The notes: generated by a model not told the origin, from the sequence alone. Positions 25,160-34,623 are shown, numbered from the stretch's first letter. The stretch is 64,000 bases of DNA from Akkermansiaceae bacterium (GCA_024233085.1 JACKQC010000016.1:1-64000), one strand, 5' to 3'. Made by a program: numbers and translations.

Positions 25160-27916
25160 ATGAAAACACAAGCCTCCCTCGTACCGGGCGCCCTTGCCGT
25201 CCTTGGGCGCTTCGCCCGGTTTTCCGTCGTCGCCCTGCTGGCGATGGCGGCCGTGTCTCCGGCGCGGGCCTTCAACCCCGTCATCAACAAGCTGTATCCC
25301 CCGGGCAACGGCGATCGCACGACCAACCAGTTCGGGAACGCCGTCGCGGTGTCGGACCGTTTCATTCTCGTCGGCGAACCGCATGACGACACTCTGGCCG
25401 AGAACGCCGGAGCGGTGCATGTTTACGACGCCCGCACCGGCCGTTATCTGCGGAAGCTGACGGCGACGAACGGCGCGGAGGACGACCATTTCGGTTCCAG
25501 CGTCGCCCTGTGCGGTTCGATGGCGATCGTCGGCGCGCCGGACGAGGACGAGCGGGGGGCGGAAGCGGGGGCCGTTTATATTTTCGATGTGACCAAGGGG
25601 ACACAGCGGATGAAACGCACGGCGGGAGACGGCGCGGCGGGCGATAACTTCGGCAATTCGGTGGCGCTTTTCGGAAACACCGCCATCGTCGGCGCGCCCC
25701 GGGTCGGGAGCGACGTGGGGGCCGCCTACGTCTTCGACATCCGGATCGACGGGCCGACGACCCGGCTGGAGGGCGACGATGCGACGAGCGACCGGTGGTT
25801 CGGATCCACGGTGGCGATCTGCGGGCCGATCGCGGCGGTCGGGGCGTCGAACGACGACCACGGTGGCGTCAACCGGGGCGCTGTTTACCTCTTCGATTGG
25901 ACGACCGGGACGCAGTTGAAAAAACTGACCGCTTCCGACGAACAGAACGCCGACTTCTTCGGCGTCGAACTGGCGCTGGAGGGGAACACCCTGCTGGTGT
26001 CGTCGGTGCGGCTCGGCGCCGGCGTCCGGGGCGCGGTCTATGTCTTCGAGGTCAACACGGGCACGGAACTGGGCCAGCTCCTGCCCGAAGATCCCGTGGA
26101 CAACGACCAGTTCGGCACGCGGGTGGCCCTGTGCGGGAACCTCGCCCTCGTCGGCACCCCTTTCAAAAACAACGCCGACGATCCCGGCGCCGTCTATGCC
26201 TTCGATGTGGCGACCCGGACGCAGCTGGCCAAGATCGTCGCCCCGGATGGCGCGGCTCTCGACTCCTTCGGCATCGATGTCGCCCTGTGCGCGAACATGG
26301 CGGTCTTTGGCGCGGTGGGGGACTCTCTGCACGGGCAGGCTTCCGGCGCCGCCTACACCTGGCGTTTCCCCGCCGGCCCGCTTCAGCTCAATCCCGTCGC
26401 GGCCGGCGGCGACTTCGCGCCGGGCATCGTCGAGGGCGACTACGCGAGCTTCACCGACGCCTTTGTCAACGGCGAGGGCGAGGCCCTGTGGTGCGCGAAC
26501 CTGACCGGTCCCGGCGCGCCGCGCGGAAAGAACAAGGGTCTCTTCCACACGCTCAATCCGGGTCTGTCGGTGGATCTCGGCGCCCAGACAGGCGTCACCG
26601 ATCTCGGCGGCGGGCTGATGGCCGTGAAATTCGGTCCCTACGTGATGAATCGTCCCGATGAGGGCATCTTCCAGGCGACCGTGAAGGGCCCGGGTGTCAC
26701 GAAAGCAAACAATCTAGCCGTTTTTCACCAGGAACCCGGCGCGCCCTCGATGAAGCTCTTCGGGACCGGCGAGGCGATCCCGGAACTGGGTGGCGGGGAA
26801 ATTCAGAAATGGTTCGACCTGGTGCAGGATCGAGACAATGGCGCGGCGCTGGCGGCGGTTTCCTTCCTGCTGAAATCAGGTCCCGGCGGGGTGACCAAGG
26901 CGGATGACTCGGGTGTGCTGCGTGTCGACGACAATAGTTCCGTCTCCCGGTACCGCGAGGGTCAAAACGACGTCATCGACAATCGAAGCGGCGGCACCGT
27001 GGCGGTCCCCGAGGCGCTGGGCCAGTTCGCGCCCCGCGTCGCCGTGCCGGGCTCCTGGGCGGCGCATTTCACCGCCGCGCTTCAGGGCGATCCGGCGGCG
27101 AACCAGGGCGTTTTTCGCGGATACAACGAACCGGAACTGCTGGCCCGCCGCGGCGAGATGGCCGCCAACACCGGCGGCGCGTTTTTCAGCAGTTTCCTCG
27201 CCGAAACCTCCCCGGACTGGGATCCGCGCTTCCGCGCCGTGCTGACCGGCCCCGGCGTGACCAAGGCGAACAACGAGGCGCTCTTCAGCGACCATGTGAA
27301 CGCGTTCCCGAACATCGAGCCCTTCGCCCGGAAAGGCCAGGAGCCCGACCCGACCAGCGAGCCGGGCGTGGTCTTCAGCCGTTTCCTGCAATTCTGGCCC
27401 GCCGGGAACCACCGAATCCTCTTCCTCGCCAAGCTCGCGGGGCCGGGCGTGAACCGGAACAACGACTGCGCCCTCTACCTCTCCCAGGAGGACGGCTCCT
27501 TCCTCCGCCTCCTGCGCGAGGGCGACGACGCTTGCGGCTGCGACTGTCCGAGGGTCGGGTCCATCCTGCGGGTGTCGGTCGACGGGAAAAACGGCCACTA
27601 CGCGGTGCTGACCTCCCTGGTCGGCGGCTCCCGCACCGGAAACCTCGCCCTCTGGGCGGGCCATGCCGGCGCCGACATGAACTTCCCGGTCGACCAGGCG
27701 CTGCGCCTGCCCTCCATCCGCCTGCGCAAAGGCACCGCCTACCAGCGCGCGACCGGCCAGACGACCTCGGTCAAAAGCTTCACCTTTCCCCAGATGACCG
27801 ACGCCGGCGGCGCCGGCGGCAAGGGCAACGGCCAGGTCATCGGCGCGGACGGCACCCTGGCGCTCACCCTGGAGTTCACCAACCGCGGCAGGGAGGTGCT
27901 GGTGGGGAGGCCGTGA
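25160..27916 (+). CDS. Exported FG-GAP beta-propeller protein, first of a tandem pair
   Basis: 918 residues with a signal peptide (VVALLAMAAVSPARA, about 22-37). Residues 40-410 hold seven FG-GAP-like blades of the form FGxSVALxGxxAxVGAP followed by GAVYxFD, giving an integrin-alpha-like propeller. Most blades share a VALCGN-type cysteine. The C-terminal half (about 430-918) has repeats of a different type with TGPGVTKANN and LAGPGVNRNNDCALYL, and the motif EGDDACGCDCPRVGSI. Probably a surface or adhesion protein; no enzyme motif is visible. The downstream neighbour is a paralog of the same architecture. Confidence 0.8.
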   Translation: MKTQASLVPGALAVLGRFARFSVVALLAMAAVSPARAFNPVINKLYPPGNGDRTTNQFGNAVAVSDRFILVGEPHDDTLAENAGAVHVYDARTGRYLRKLTATNGAEDDHFGSSVALCGSMAIVGAPDEDERGAEAGAVYIFDVTKGTQRMKRTAGDGAAGDNFGNSVALFGNTAIVGAPRVGSDVGAAYVFDIRIDGPTTRLEGDDATSDRWFGSTVAICGPIAAVGASNDDHGGVNRGAVYLFDWTTGTQLKKLTASDEQNADFFGVELALEGNTLLVSSVRLGAGVRGAVYVFEVNTGTELGQLLPEDPVDNDQFGTRVALCGNLALVGTPFKNNADDPGAVYAFDVATRTQLAKIVAPDGAALDSFGIDVALCANMAVFGAVGDSLHGQASGAAYTWRFPAGPLQLNPVAAGGDFAPGIVEGDYASFTDAFVNGEGEALWCANLTGPGAPRGKNKGLFHTLNPGLSVDLGAQTGVTDLGGGLMAVKFGPYVMNRPDEGIFQATVKGPGVTKANNLAVFHQEPGAPSMKLFGTGEAIPELGGGEIQKWFDLVQDRDNGAALAAVSFLLKSGPGGVTKADDSGVLRVDDNSSVSRYREGQNDVIDNRSGGTVAVPEALGQFAPRVAVPGSWAAHFTAALQGDPAANQGVFRGYNEPELLARRGEMAANTGGAFFSSFLAETSPDWDPRFRAVLTGPGVTKANNEALFSDHVNAFPNIEPFARKGQEPDPTSEPGVVFSRFLQFWPAGNHRILFLAKLAGPGVNRNNDCALYLSQEDGSFLRLLREGDDACGCDCPRVGSILRVSVDGKNGHYAVLTSLVGGSRTGNLALWAGHAGADMNFPVDQALRLPSIRLRKGTAYQRATGQTTSVKSFTFPQMTDAGGAGGKGNGQVIGADGTLALTLEFTNRGREVLVGRP

Positions 27917-27985
27917 TCGGTGTTCGGTTTTCAGTCATTTCAGTCATCCGTTTTTCAGTTTTCAGAAATCACCCTTCTTCGGCTT

Positions 27986-30676
27986 ATGAACACGACTCCT
28001 TTTCTCCGTCCCGTCCCGGTCCTTGCGTCGGTCCTGTGGGGGCTGGCGCTGAGCCTGGCCCTGTGGCCGCTTCCCGCCGCCCGCGCCTCGAATCCCACCG
28101 TCACCAAGCTCCACTCCCGCACCCAGACGCCCGCGCTGAATGACTTTTTCGGCTGGTCGGTGGCCGTCTCCGACGCTTGGTTGCTGGTCGGCGAACACGG
28201 GAGCGACGACCTCGGCAACAACGCCGGCGCGGCCTTTCTTTACGACGCCCGCACGGGACGTTTTCGGGCTCGTCTGACACCCGACGACGCCAGCGCGGTC
28301 GATGCTTTCGGCGCCTCGGTGGCCCTGTGCGGCAATCTCGCCGTGGTGGGCGCCCCCTTTGAGGATGGGGGAGGCGCGGTCTATGGCTTCGACGCCCGGT
28401 CGGGCAAGCCATTGTGGAAACTCGAGTCCAACCAAGCCGGCGAAGGCTTCGGAATTGCCATCGCCCTGAGCGGCCGTCGCCTGCTGGTCGGCGCGATGCT
28501 TGCGACGGACAACGGCCAGGCCGGCGGCGGTCTCGCCTACGTTTACGACCTCTCCGGACCGGCGCCGCTCCTGGCCCAGACCCTGAGCCGCGAGGGGAAC
28601 GCGGCGGCGGGCGCCAGATTCGGCGGCGCGGTGGCGCTGTGTGGCCGGCTGGCGCTGGTCGGGTGCGATCAGGGAAATACTTCGCCGCAGGGCTTTGCCT
28701 ATCTGTTCGATGCCGACACCGGTCAGCGGCAGCAGGCCTGGACCGACGCGAACATATGGTTCGGCACTTCGGTGGCCCTCGACGCCGGTCGCGCGGTTGT
28801 CGGCACGGGAAATGTGAGCGTCCGGGTCTACGACCCGGTGACCGGCCTCGAAGCGCCCCTTTCCCCGATCCCTTCCCCGCACTTGTATCCAAAACATGGC
28901 GCCCTCGCCGTCAACGGCAATCTCCTGCTGATCGGAGAGGCCTGGGCAAACAGCTTCACCGGGCAGGCGAGGCTTTTCGACCTTGCCGGCGGCCGGGAAC
29001 TTCGCCAGTTCCTGGCCCCGGATAGTGCGATGGGCGACTTATTCGGCTTCAGCGTCGCCCTATGCGGCAACCGCGCCGTCGTCGGAGCGTTGAATGACGA
29101 CGACCTGGCGCCAGACGGCGGCTCGGCCTACTACCTCCGCGAGATCGCCGGTCCGATGCCGCTGATGACCCTCGCCAAAACGCGCGACTTCGCGCCCGGC
29201 GTGCCGGGGGCGGATTTCCGGGCCCTGATCGATCCCGTGCTCAATCCGAATGGCGAGACCGCCTTCTGCGCGACCCTGACCGGCTCCGGCGCGGGCCGAG
29301 GCGCCGCGGCCAAGGGCGTGTGGAGCGACTTCGGAGCGCCGTGGTCCCTGGGCCTCGTCGCCCGCGGCGGCGGCAACACCGACCTCGGCGGCGGCGTCAT
29401 GGTCAAAACGGTCGGCAAACCCGTCTTCAACCGGACCGACGACCTCGTCTTTCCCGGATCGAAACAGGGAAGCGGTGTGACCAGTGGAAACGACACCGCC
29501 CTTTTCCGCGCCAACGGCTCCACGGGGATGGTCAACGCCTTCCTCAGCGAGGGGCAGACCTTTCCGGCCTTTGTCGGCGCGGAACTCGACCGCTTTTTCG
29601 AGGTGGCGCAATCCCACAGCGGGGCCATCGCCGACGCGGCGGTGGCCTTTCAATACAAGAAGGGCCCCGGCGGCGTGGACAAATTCAGCGACTCCGGCGT
29701 CCTCGCGATCGATCACGACGGCAGCCTGCGCGACGTGTTTCAGGAGGATTTCGAGCTGGACTCGGCGGCGCAGGTTTTCTGGGCGCAGTTCAGCCCGCGG
29801 GTGTCCATCACCGGCAGCCAGATGGCGTGGTCGGCCTTTCTCACCGGCGACACCGTGACCGCGGCGAACAACCAAGGCGTCTTCCGCATCCAGCCCGGCG
29901 CCGTCGCCGAGACCCCCGTCGCGCGAAAGGGCGACATGCTGCCCGGCGGGAAAATCTCCTCCCTCCTCGCCGAGGCCATCGCCCCGGACAACGCCGTCGT
30001 CTATCGCGCCGCGCTGACCGAGGCGCCGAAGACGGAGAACGAGCTGCTGAGTTTCGAGGGCGCCACGGTGTGGAACAAGGGCGATCTGGTGTCGAATTTC
30101 GAGTCCTCCGTGCCCTTCGGCGTGCGCATCGTGCGCCTGCTCAAGTTCTGGCCCATCGCCGGCGCCAAGGTGATCTACCTGGCGAAGATGTCCGGTCCCG
30201 GCGTCAACAAGAGCAACGACTGTGGCCTCTTTCTCTGGGACAATGCGGGGATCGGCGACGAGAAATCGCAGCTCCTGCTGCGCGAGGGCGACGACGCCCG
30301 CGGCTGCGACTGTCCGCGCGTCGGCTCGATCCAGCGCGTCGATGTCGAGCCGGCCACGGGGAAATATCTCGTGCTGGCCTCGCTGACCGGCAACAAGGCG
30401 GCGAATCAGGCGCTGTTCGCCGGGGACGCCTGCGGCGGCAGTGTGACCACCTACCGGGCACTGCGCCTGCCGGTGCTCAAGCTGCGCAAGGGCACCGCCC
30501 ACCAGGCCGCCCTGGGCCAGACCACGAAGATTCTGAGCCTGAGCTTCACCGAGACCGCCGACAAGGCGGGCGCCGGCGCCAAGGGCCTCGGCCAGGTCAT
30601 CGGCCTCGATGGCGACGTGTCGGTCTGCGTCCAGTTCACCAACAAGGCGAAGGAACTGATGAGCGGGAAACCGTGA
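27986..30676 (+). CDS. Exported FG-GAP beta-propeller protein, second of a tandem pair
   Basis: 896 residues, paralog of the upstream gene over its full length. Signal peptide FLRPVPVLASVLWGLALSLA ... PAARA, then FG-GAP blades (FGWSVAVSDAWLLVGEHGSD, FGASVALCGNLAVVGAP, FGFSVALCGNRAVVGA). The C-terminal region shares MSGPGVNKSNDCGLFL and EGDDARGCDCPRVGSI. ATG 27986 starts the signal peptide; the frame continues upstream into the repeat-rich spacer but that would bury the signal. The 69-nt spacer to the first gene makes co-transcription likely. Ends 19 nt before hairpin copy 6. Confidence 0.8.
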   Translation: MNTTPFLRPVPVLASVLWGLALSLALWPLPAARASNPTVTKLHSRTQTPALNDFFGWSVAVSDAWLLVGEHGSDDLGNNAGAAFLYDARTGRFRARLTPDDASAVDAFGASVALCGNLAVVGAPFEDGGGAVYGFDARSGKPLWKLESNQAGEGFGIAIALSGRRLLVGAMLATDNGQAGGGLAYVYDLSGPAPLLAQTLSREGNAAAGARFGGAVALCGRLALVGCDQGNTSPQGFAYLFDADTGQRQQAWTDANIWFGTSVALDAGRAVVGTGNVSVRVYDPVTGLEAPLSPIPSPHLYPKHGALAVNGNLLLIGEAWANSFTGQARLFDLAGGRELRQFLAPDSAMGDLFGFSVALCGNRAVVGALNDDDLAPDGGSAYYLREIAGPMPLMTLAKTRDFAPGVPGADFRALIDPVLNPNGETAFCATLTGSGAGRGAAAKGVWSDFGAPWSLGLVARGGGNTDLGGGVMVKTVGKPVFNRTDDLVFPGSKQGSGVTSGNDTALFRANGSTGMVNAFLSEGQTFPAFVGAELDRFFEVAQSHSGAIADAAVAFQYKKGPGGVDKFSDSGVLAIDHDGSLRDVFQEDFELDSAAQVFWAQFSPRVSITGSQMAWSAFLTGDTVTAANNQGVFRIQPGAVAETPVARKGDMLPGGKISSLLAEAIAPDNAVVYRAALTEAPKTENELLSFEGATVWNKGDLVSNFESSVPFGVRIVRLLKFWPIAGAKVIYLAKMSGPGVNKSNDCGLFLWDNAGIGDEKSQLLLREGDDARGCDCPRVGSIQRVDVEPATGKYLVLASLTGNKAANQALFAGDACGGSVTTYRALRLPVLKLRKGTAHQAALGQTTKILSLSFTETADKAGAGAKGLGQVIGLDGDVSVCVQFTNKAKELMSGKP

Positions 30677-30695
30677 GCCGCCAAGGGACAAGCCG

Positions 30696-30740
30696 CCGAC
30701 CCGACAGGGTTGACTCCATGACCCAACCCTGTTGGGTCGC
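30696..30740. repeat. 45-nt hairpin repeat, copy 6
   Basis: 21-nt arms, CAT loop, 17 of 21 positions paired plus one G-T pair. Lies between the convergent stops at 30676 and 30744. Its sequence matches the intragenic copy at 54993 at 37 of 45 positions. Confidence 0.88.
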
Positions 30741-30743
30741 CCA

Positions 30744-32159
30744 TCAGGCGAGGATGCCTTTCACCACCTGCCCGTGGATGTCGGTGAGGCGGAAGTCGCG
30801 GCCGCCGTAACGGTAGGTGAGGCGCTCGTGGTCGAGGCCGAGCAGGTGCAGCAGGGTGGCGTGCAGGTCGTGGAGATGGACCTTGTCCACCTCGGCGGTC
30901 TGGCCGGTGGGGTCGGTCTCGCCATAGCGGAGACCGCCTCGGGTGCCGCCGCCGGCCAGCCACATGGTGAATCCCACGTTATTGTGATCGCGTCCCCCGT
31001 TCTTGTTCAGGATGGGCGGGCGACCGAATTCGCCGCCCCACAGGACGAGGGTGTCCTCGAGCAGGCCGCGCTCCTTCAGGTCGGTCAGCAGGGCGGCGAT
31101 GGGCTGGTCGCTTTCGGCGGCGAGCTTGCCGTGGCCTTCGACGATCTGGGTGTGCTGGTCCCAGAATCCCTGGTTGATCTGCACGAAGCGGACGCCGTTT
31201 TCGACGAATCGCCGCGCCATCAGGCAGGCGCGCCCGTAATTGTCGGTCGGCTCCTTCCCCACGCCATAGCGCTCGAGGATGTGGGCCGGCTCGCGCTCGA
31301 CATCCATCAGCTCCGGCATCTCGGTCTGCATGCGAAAGGCGGTCTCGTAGCTCTGGATGACGCCCTCGAGCGATTCGTTGACACCGTCGCGGTCGAGGCG
31401 GTGGCGGTTGAGGGACTGGATGAGGTCGAGCTGCCGGCGCTGCTGGGCCGGGGTGATGGCGGTGTTTTCCGTGTAGGGAATCTTGATGCCCTTCAGCGAG
31501 GGCGGGCCGCCGCTGTCGCCGCCGCCCCACTGGTTGATGGCGGTGCCGGCCGTGGGGGAGGGGAGAAAAGCGCAGCCGTATTTCCGCGCGCCGCCGGCGG
31601 AGAAATCGGGGTTGATGGTGATGAAGCCGGGCAGGTTCTGGTTTTCGGTGCCAAGGCCGTACACGACCCACGAACCGACCGAGGGCCTGACGAACTGGAA
31701 ACTGCCGGTGTTCATCTGCAGGATGGCCTGCGGATGGTTGCCGATGTCGGTGTGCATCGAGTTGATGACGCACAGGTCGTCGGCGTGCCGCGCGATGTTC
31801 GGAAAGAGCGAGGAAATGGGCATGCCGCACTCGCCGTGCCGCGCAAATTCCCAGGGTGACTGGAAATAGCGGCGGCCGCCGCCGAGGTCCTCGTCGTGGC
31901 GCTTGGTCAGCTCGGGCTTCCAGTCGAACGAATCGACCTGCGACGGCCCGCCGCGCATGAAGAGAAAGATGACGCGCTTCGCCCGGGCGGGAAAATGCGA
32001 ACGCCTCGGCGCGAGGGGCGATTCGTCGGAACCCGCCGTCTCGCGCGCCATGGCCTCGGCGGCGAGGCCGCGGAAGGCGAGGTATCCGAAGCCGCACGCG
32101 CCGCTTCGCAGCAGGAATTCGCGGCGGGAGCGATCGGCTGGGGTCGGGATTCCGTTCAT
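30744..32159 (-). CDS. DUF1501 domain protein with Tat signal
   Basis: 471-residue member of DUF1501, an alkaline-phosphatase/sulfatase-fold family abundant in Planctomycetota and Verrucomicrobiota. A twin-arginine signal (SRREFLLRSGACGFGYLAF) begins near residue 11. Family blocks are KRVIFLFMRGGPSQVDSFDWKP, WVVYGLGTENQNLPGF, LWGGEFGRPPILNKNGGRDHN and LHDLHATLLHLLGLDHERLTYRYGGRDFRLTDIHG. These genes usually sit beside a DUF1549/DUF1553 partner; here none is adjacent, so it is an orphan copy. Biochemical function unknown. Confidence 0.88.
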   Translation of the reverse strand: MNGIPTPADRSRREFLLRSGACGFGYLAFRGLAAEAMARETAGSDESPLAPRRSHFPARAKRVIFLFMRGGPSQVDSFDWKPELTKRHDEDLGGGRRYFQSPWEFARHGECGMPISSLFPNIARHADDLCVINSMHTDIGNHPQAILQMNTGSFQFVRPSVGSWVVYGLGTENQNLPGFITINPDFSAGGARKYGCAFLPSPTAGTAINQWGGGDSGGPPSLKGIKIPYTENTAITPAQQRRQLDLIQSLNRHRLDRDGVNESLEGVIQSYETAFRMQTEMPELMDVEREPAHILERYGVGKEPTDNYGRACLMARRFVENGVRFVQINQGFWDQHTQIVEGHGKLAAESDQPIAALLTDLKERGLLEDTLVLWGGEFGRPPILNKNGGRDHNNVGFTMWLAGGGTRGGLRYGETDPTGQTAEVDKVHLHDLHATLLHLLGLDHERLTYRYGGRDFRLTDIHGQVVKGILA

Positions 32160-32240
32160 CGGTCCAGGGCCGTTTTTTTGACGCCGAAGAGGCTATCACG
32201 CGCCGCCGCGCCGTCCCAATGGCCTATTCGCGGCGCGGAC

Positions 32241-32283
32241 TGTGGCATGGCCATCCTGGCCATGTTTTCGGTGAAGGGGGCGG
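32241..32283. repeat. Interspersed repeat 5' of the DUF1501 gene
   Basis: A short palindromic stretch (ATGGCCATCCTGGCCAT) followed by GTTTTCGGTGAAGGGGGCG resembles 33243-33280 on the other side of folE2 (shared CATGTTTTCG and GGGGGCG). No gene is supported in the 210-base gap. Confidence 0.5.
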
Positions 32284-32369
32284 TTCTCCTGTAAGCCCGT
32301 CGTCCAACCGCTGCTGCCCGTTCGCGCCAGGGGCGACCCGCCGGATTGATCGCCCCTTTTCTTCGCGAC

Positions 32370-33152
32370 CTATTCGCGGCGCTTCTCGATGACGGCGTAG
32401 GCGTTGTGATTGTGGATGGACTCGAAGTTTTCCGCCTCGACGCGATACCAGACGATGTCCTCCTGCTCGTTGGAGGCGGCGGCGACATTGCGGACGAGGT
32501 CCTCGACGAAGACGGGATTGTCGTAGGCGCGTTCGGTGACGTGTTTTTCGTCGGGCCGTTTCAGGAGGCTGTAGAGTTCGGAGCTGGCGCTTTTTTCCAC
32601 GAGCCGGATGAGGTCCTCGATCCAGATGGGTTCGCGAAAGCGCACGGCGAAGGTGACGACGCCGCGCTGGTTGTGCGCGCCGCGGGCGCTGATGGCCTTC
32701 GAGCAGGGGCACAGGGTCGTGACCGGCACCAGCACGGTGAGGATGAAATCCTGCTCGTCGCGGGTGGCGTCGATTTCGAAAATCGCCTCGTAATCCATCA
32801 GGCCGGGCGCTCCGGTGACGGGCGCCGCCTTTTCCAGGAAAAAGGGAAACCGGAACTCGATGTGGGCGCGCTGGGCTTTCAGCCGGTCGAGCAATTCGCG
32901 CGGAATGCCGGAGATGCTGTGAATATCCAGCACGGGTCCGTGGGAATTGAGCACCTCGATGAAGCGGCTCATGTGCGTGCCTTTGTGCTGGTGCGGCAGG
33001 TCCACCGCCAGCGACACCGTCGCCACCGTGCTCTGCACGGCGCGCGCCTTGTCCCGGATCTGGATAGGGTAACGAAGATTCTTCACCCCGACCCGGTCGA
33101 TGGGCAGGTTGCGGTGGTCGCGCTCGTTCTGGGTGTCCTTCAGTTCGTGCAT
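32370..33152 (-). CDS. folE2: GTP cyclohydrolase FolE2 (type IB)
   Basis: 260-residue metal-flexible GTP cyclohydrolase I isozyme, making dihydroneopterin triphosphate for folate (or queuosine) synthesis. Diagnostic motif TTLCPCSKAISARGAHNQR with Cys148 and Cys150. The N-terminal VGVKNLRYPI and LPHQHKGTHMSRFIEVL are also conserved. ATG 33152 was chosen because upstream codons fall in an interspersed repeat. FolE2 often replaces zinc-dependent FolE when zinc is scarce, but no Zur-like site was seen. Repeats of one family flank the gene on both sides. Confidence 0.93.
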   Translation of the reverse strand: MHELKDTQNERDHRNLPIDRVGVKNLRYPIQIRDKARAVQSTVATVSLAVDLPHQHKGTHMSRFIEVLNSHGPVLDIHSISGIPRELLDRLKAQRAHIEFRFPFFLEKAAPVTGAPGLMDYEAIFEIDATRDEQDFILTVLVPVTTLCPCSKAISARGAHNQRGVVTFAVRFREPIWIEDLIRLVEKSASSELYSLLKRPDEKHVTERAYDNPVFVEDLVRNVAAASNEQEDIVWYRVEAENFESIHNHNAYAVIEKRRE

Positions 33153-33213
33153 GAAGAGGCGGGCAAAGGCCCATTTTAGGCCGCAATCGACCGATGACAA
33201 CCGGCGTTGGACC

Positions 33214-33358
33214 GGTGGCATGGGCATCCGCGCGGAAACTGCGGCCTGGGCATCCCGCCCATGTTTTCGCGGAGGGGGCGACCTCGTGAAAAACACGGGA
33301 GCGCCTTGCCCTCCGGTTCGCCGCGCGGCAGTCCACGGTCTGGATGCCCGTGCCACGG
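33214..33358. repeat. Cluster of interspersed GGCATGGGCATCC-type repeats
   Basis: The folE2-sialidase gap (33153-33402) holds GGTGGCATGGGCATCCGCG (33214-33232), a CTGGGCATCCCGCCCATG palindrome with trailing GTTTTCGCGGAGGGGGCG (33243-33280), and GGTCTGGATGCCCGTGCCA (33337-33355). In translation these give strings such as HGRDAQA and GLDARATERI, which I remember from spurious ORFs in PVC genomes. No gene is supported here. Confidence 0.55.
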
Positions 33359-33402
33359 AAAGGATTGCCAAAGGCGCCGACGCGGGAAATCATGTCGAAA
33401 AC

Positions 33403-34623
33403 ATGACGCGTTTCGCCCTTCTCGCCCTCTCCCTGCTCATCACCGCTTCGTCGCGCGCCGGCGCCGCCGAGCCGTTTCTTGAGAAGATCGATCTCTTCAA
33501 GGCCGGTGAGGACGGCTACAAGCTCCACCACATTCCCGGCATCGTCGTCACCGCCAAGGGCACGGTGCTGGCCTGGTGCGAGGCGCGCCAGAAGGGCGGC
33601 GACTGGGACCAGATCGACATCCTGCTGCGGCGCTCGACCGACGAGGGCAAGACGTGGAGCCCGTTCACCCGTATCGCCGATGTTCCCGGGCCGAAGACGA
33701 AGAACCCATTCGCCCTGGCGCTGAAAAACGTCGATCCGAACGATGTCACCTACAACAACCCCGTCCTCATCGCCGATCGCGACGGCACGGTGCATGCCCT
33801 GTTCTGCCTCGAATACATGCGCTGCTTTTACATGCGGAGCGAGGACGACGGCGTCTCGTGGAGCACGCCGACGGAGATCACGGCGAGTTTCGAGCCTTTC
33901 CGAAAGGACTATGACTGGAAAGTGCTCGCCACCGGCCCGGATCATGGCATCCAACTGAAAAATGGCCGCCTCGTCGTTCCCGTCTGGCTGTCCACCGGCA
34001 CGGGCGGCAATGCCCACCGTCCTTCCGTCACGGCGACGATTTACAGCGACGATCAGGGGAAGACCTGGCTCGCCAGCGAAATCGCGGTCCCCTGCACCGA
34101 CGAGTTGATCAACCCGAACGAGACCACCGCCGTCGAACTCGCTGACGGCCGGGTGATGCTGAATGTCCGCAACGAATCGAAGGCGCACCGTCGCATCATC
34201 GTCGTCAGCCCAGACGGCGCGACGGGCTGGAGCGAGCCGAAATTCGACGACGCCCTGCTCGAGCCCATCTGCATGGGCAGCGTGGTGCGCTACTCGACCG
34301 AGGCGGGTGGCGGCGGGAAGAACCGCCTCCTGTTTTCCAACCCCCACAATCTGGAAAAGGCCAAAGGCAAGGCCGAGCCAGGCAAGAATCGCGACCGCAA
34401 GAACGTGAGCGTGAAGGTCAGTTACGACGAAGGCCAGACCTGGCCCGTCGGCAAATCCGTCGAGCCCGGTTGGAGCTGCTACAGCGACATCGCGGTGACG
34501 AAAAGCGGCACCATTCTCTGTTTTTACGGACGCGGCGAAGAGCCCAGCTTCGCCGGGGACCGGCTCACCGTGGCGCGGTTCAATCTGGAGTGGCTGACGG
34601 ATGGAAAGGATGGTGGGAAATGA
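33403..34623 (+). CDS. Exported sialidase-family six-bladed propeller, RIP arginine replaced
   Basis: 406 residues with a signal peptide (FALLALSLLITASSRAGAA). BNR/Asp-box propeller: STDEGKTW, SEDDGVSW, SDDQGKTW and SYDEGQTW mark blades. IPGIVVTAKGTVLAWCEAR is the sialidase N-terminal block, but the RIP arginine of the carboxylate-binding triad is His43 (HHIP). SCYSDIAV keeps the candidate nucleophile Tyr. The change suggests altered specificity or loss of sialidase activity (inference). The stop overlaps the sulfatase ATG by 4 nt; first gene of a three-gene coupled operon. Confidence 0.82.
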   Translation: MTRFALLALSLLITASSRAGAAEPFLEKIDLFKAGEDGYKLHHIPGIVVTAKGTVLAWCEARQKGGDWDQIDILLRRSTDEGKTWSPFTRIADVPGPKTKNPFALALKNVDPNDVTYNNPVLIADRDGTVHALFCLEYMRCFYMRSEDDGVSWSTPTEITASFEPFRKDYDWKVLATGPDHGIQLKNGRLVVPVWLSTGTGGNAHRPSVTATIYSDDQGKTWLASEIAVPCTDELINPNETTAVELADGRVMLNVRNESKAHRRIIVVSPDGATGWSEPKFDDALLEPICMGSVVRYSTEAGGGGKNRLLFSNPHNLEKAKGKAEPGKNRDRKNVSVKVSYDEGQTWPVGKSVEPGWSCYSDIAVTKSGTILCFYGRGEEPSFAGDRLTVARFNLEWLTDGKDGGK

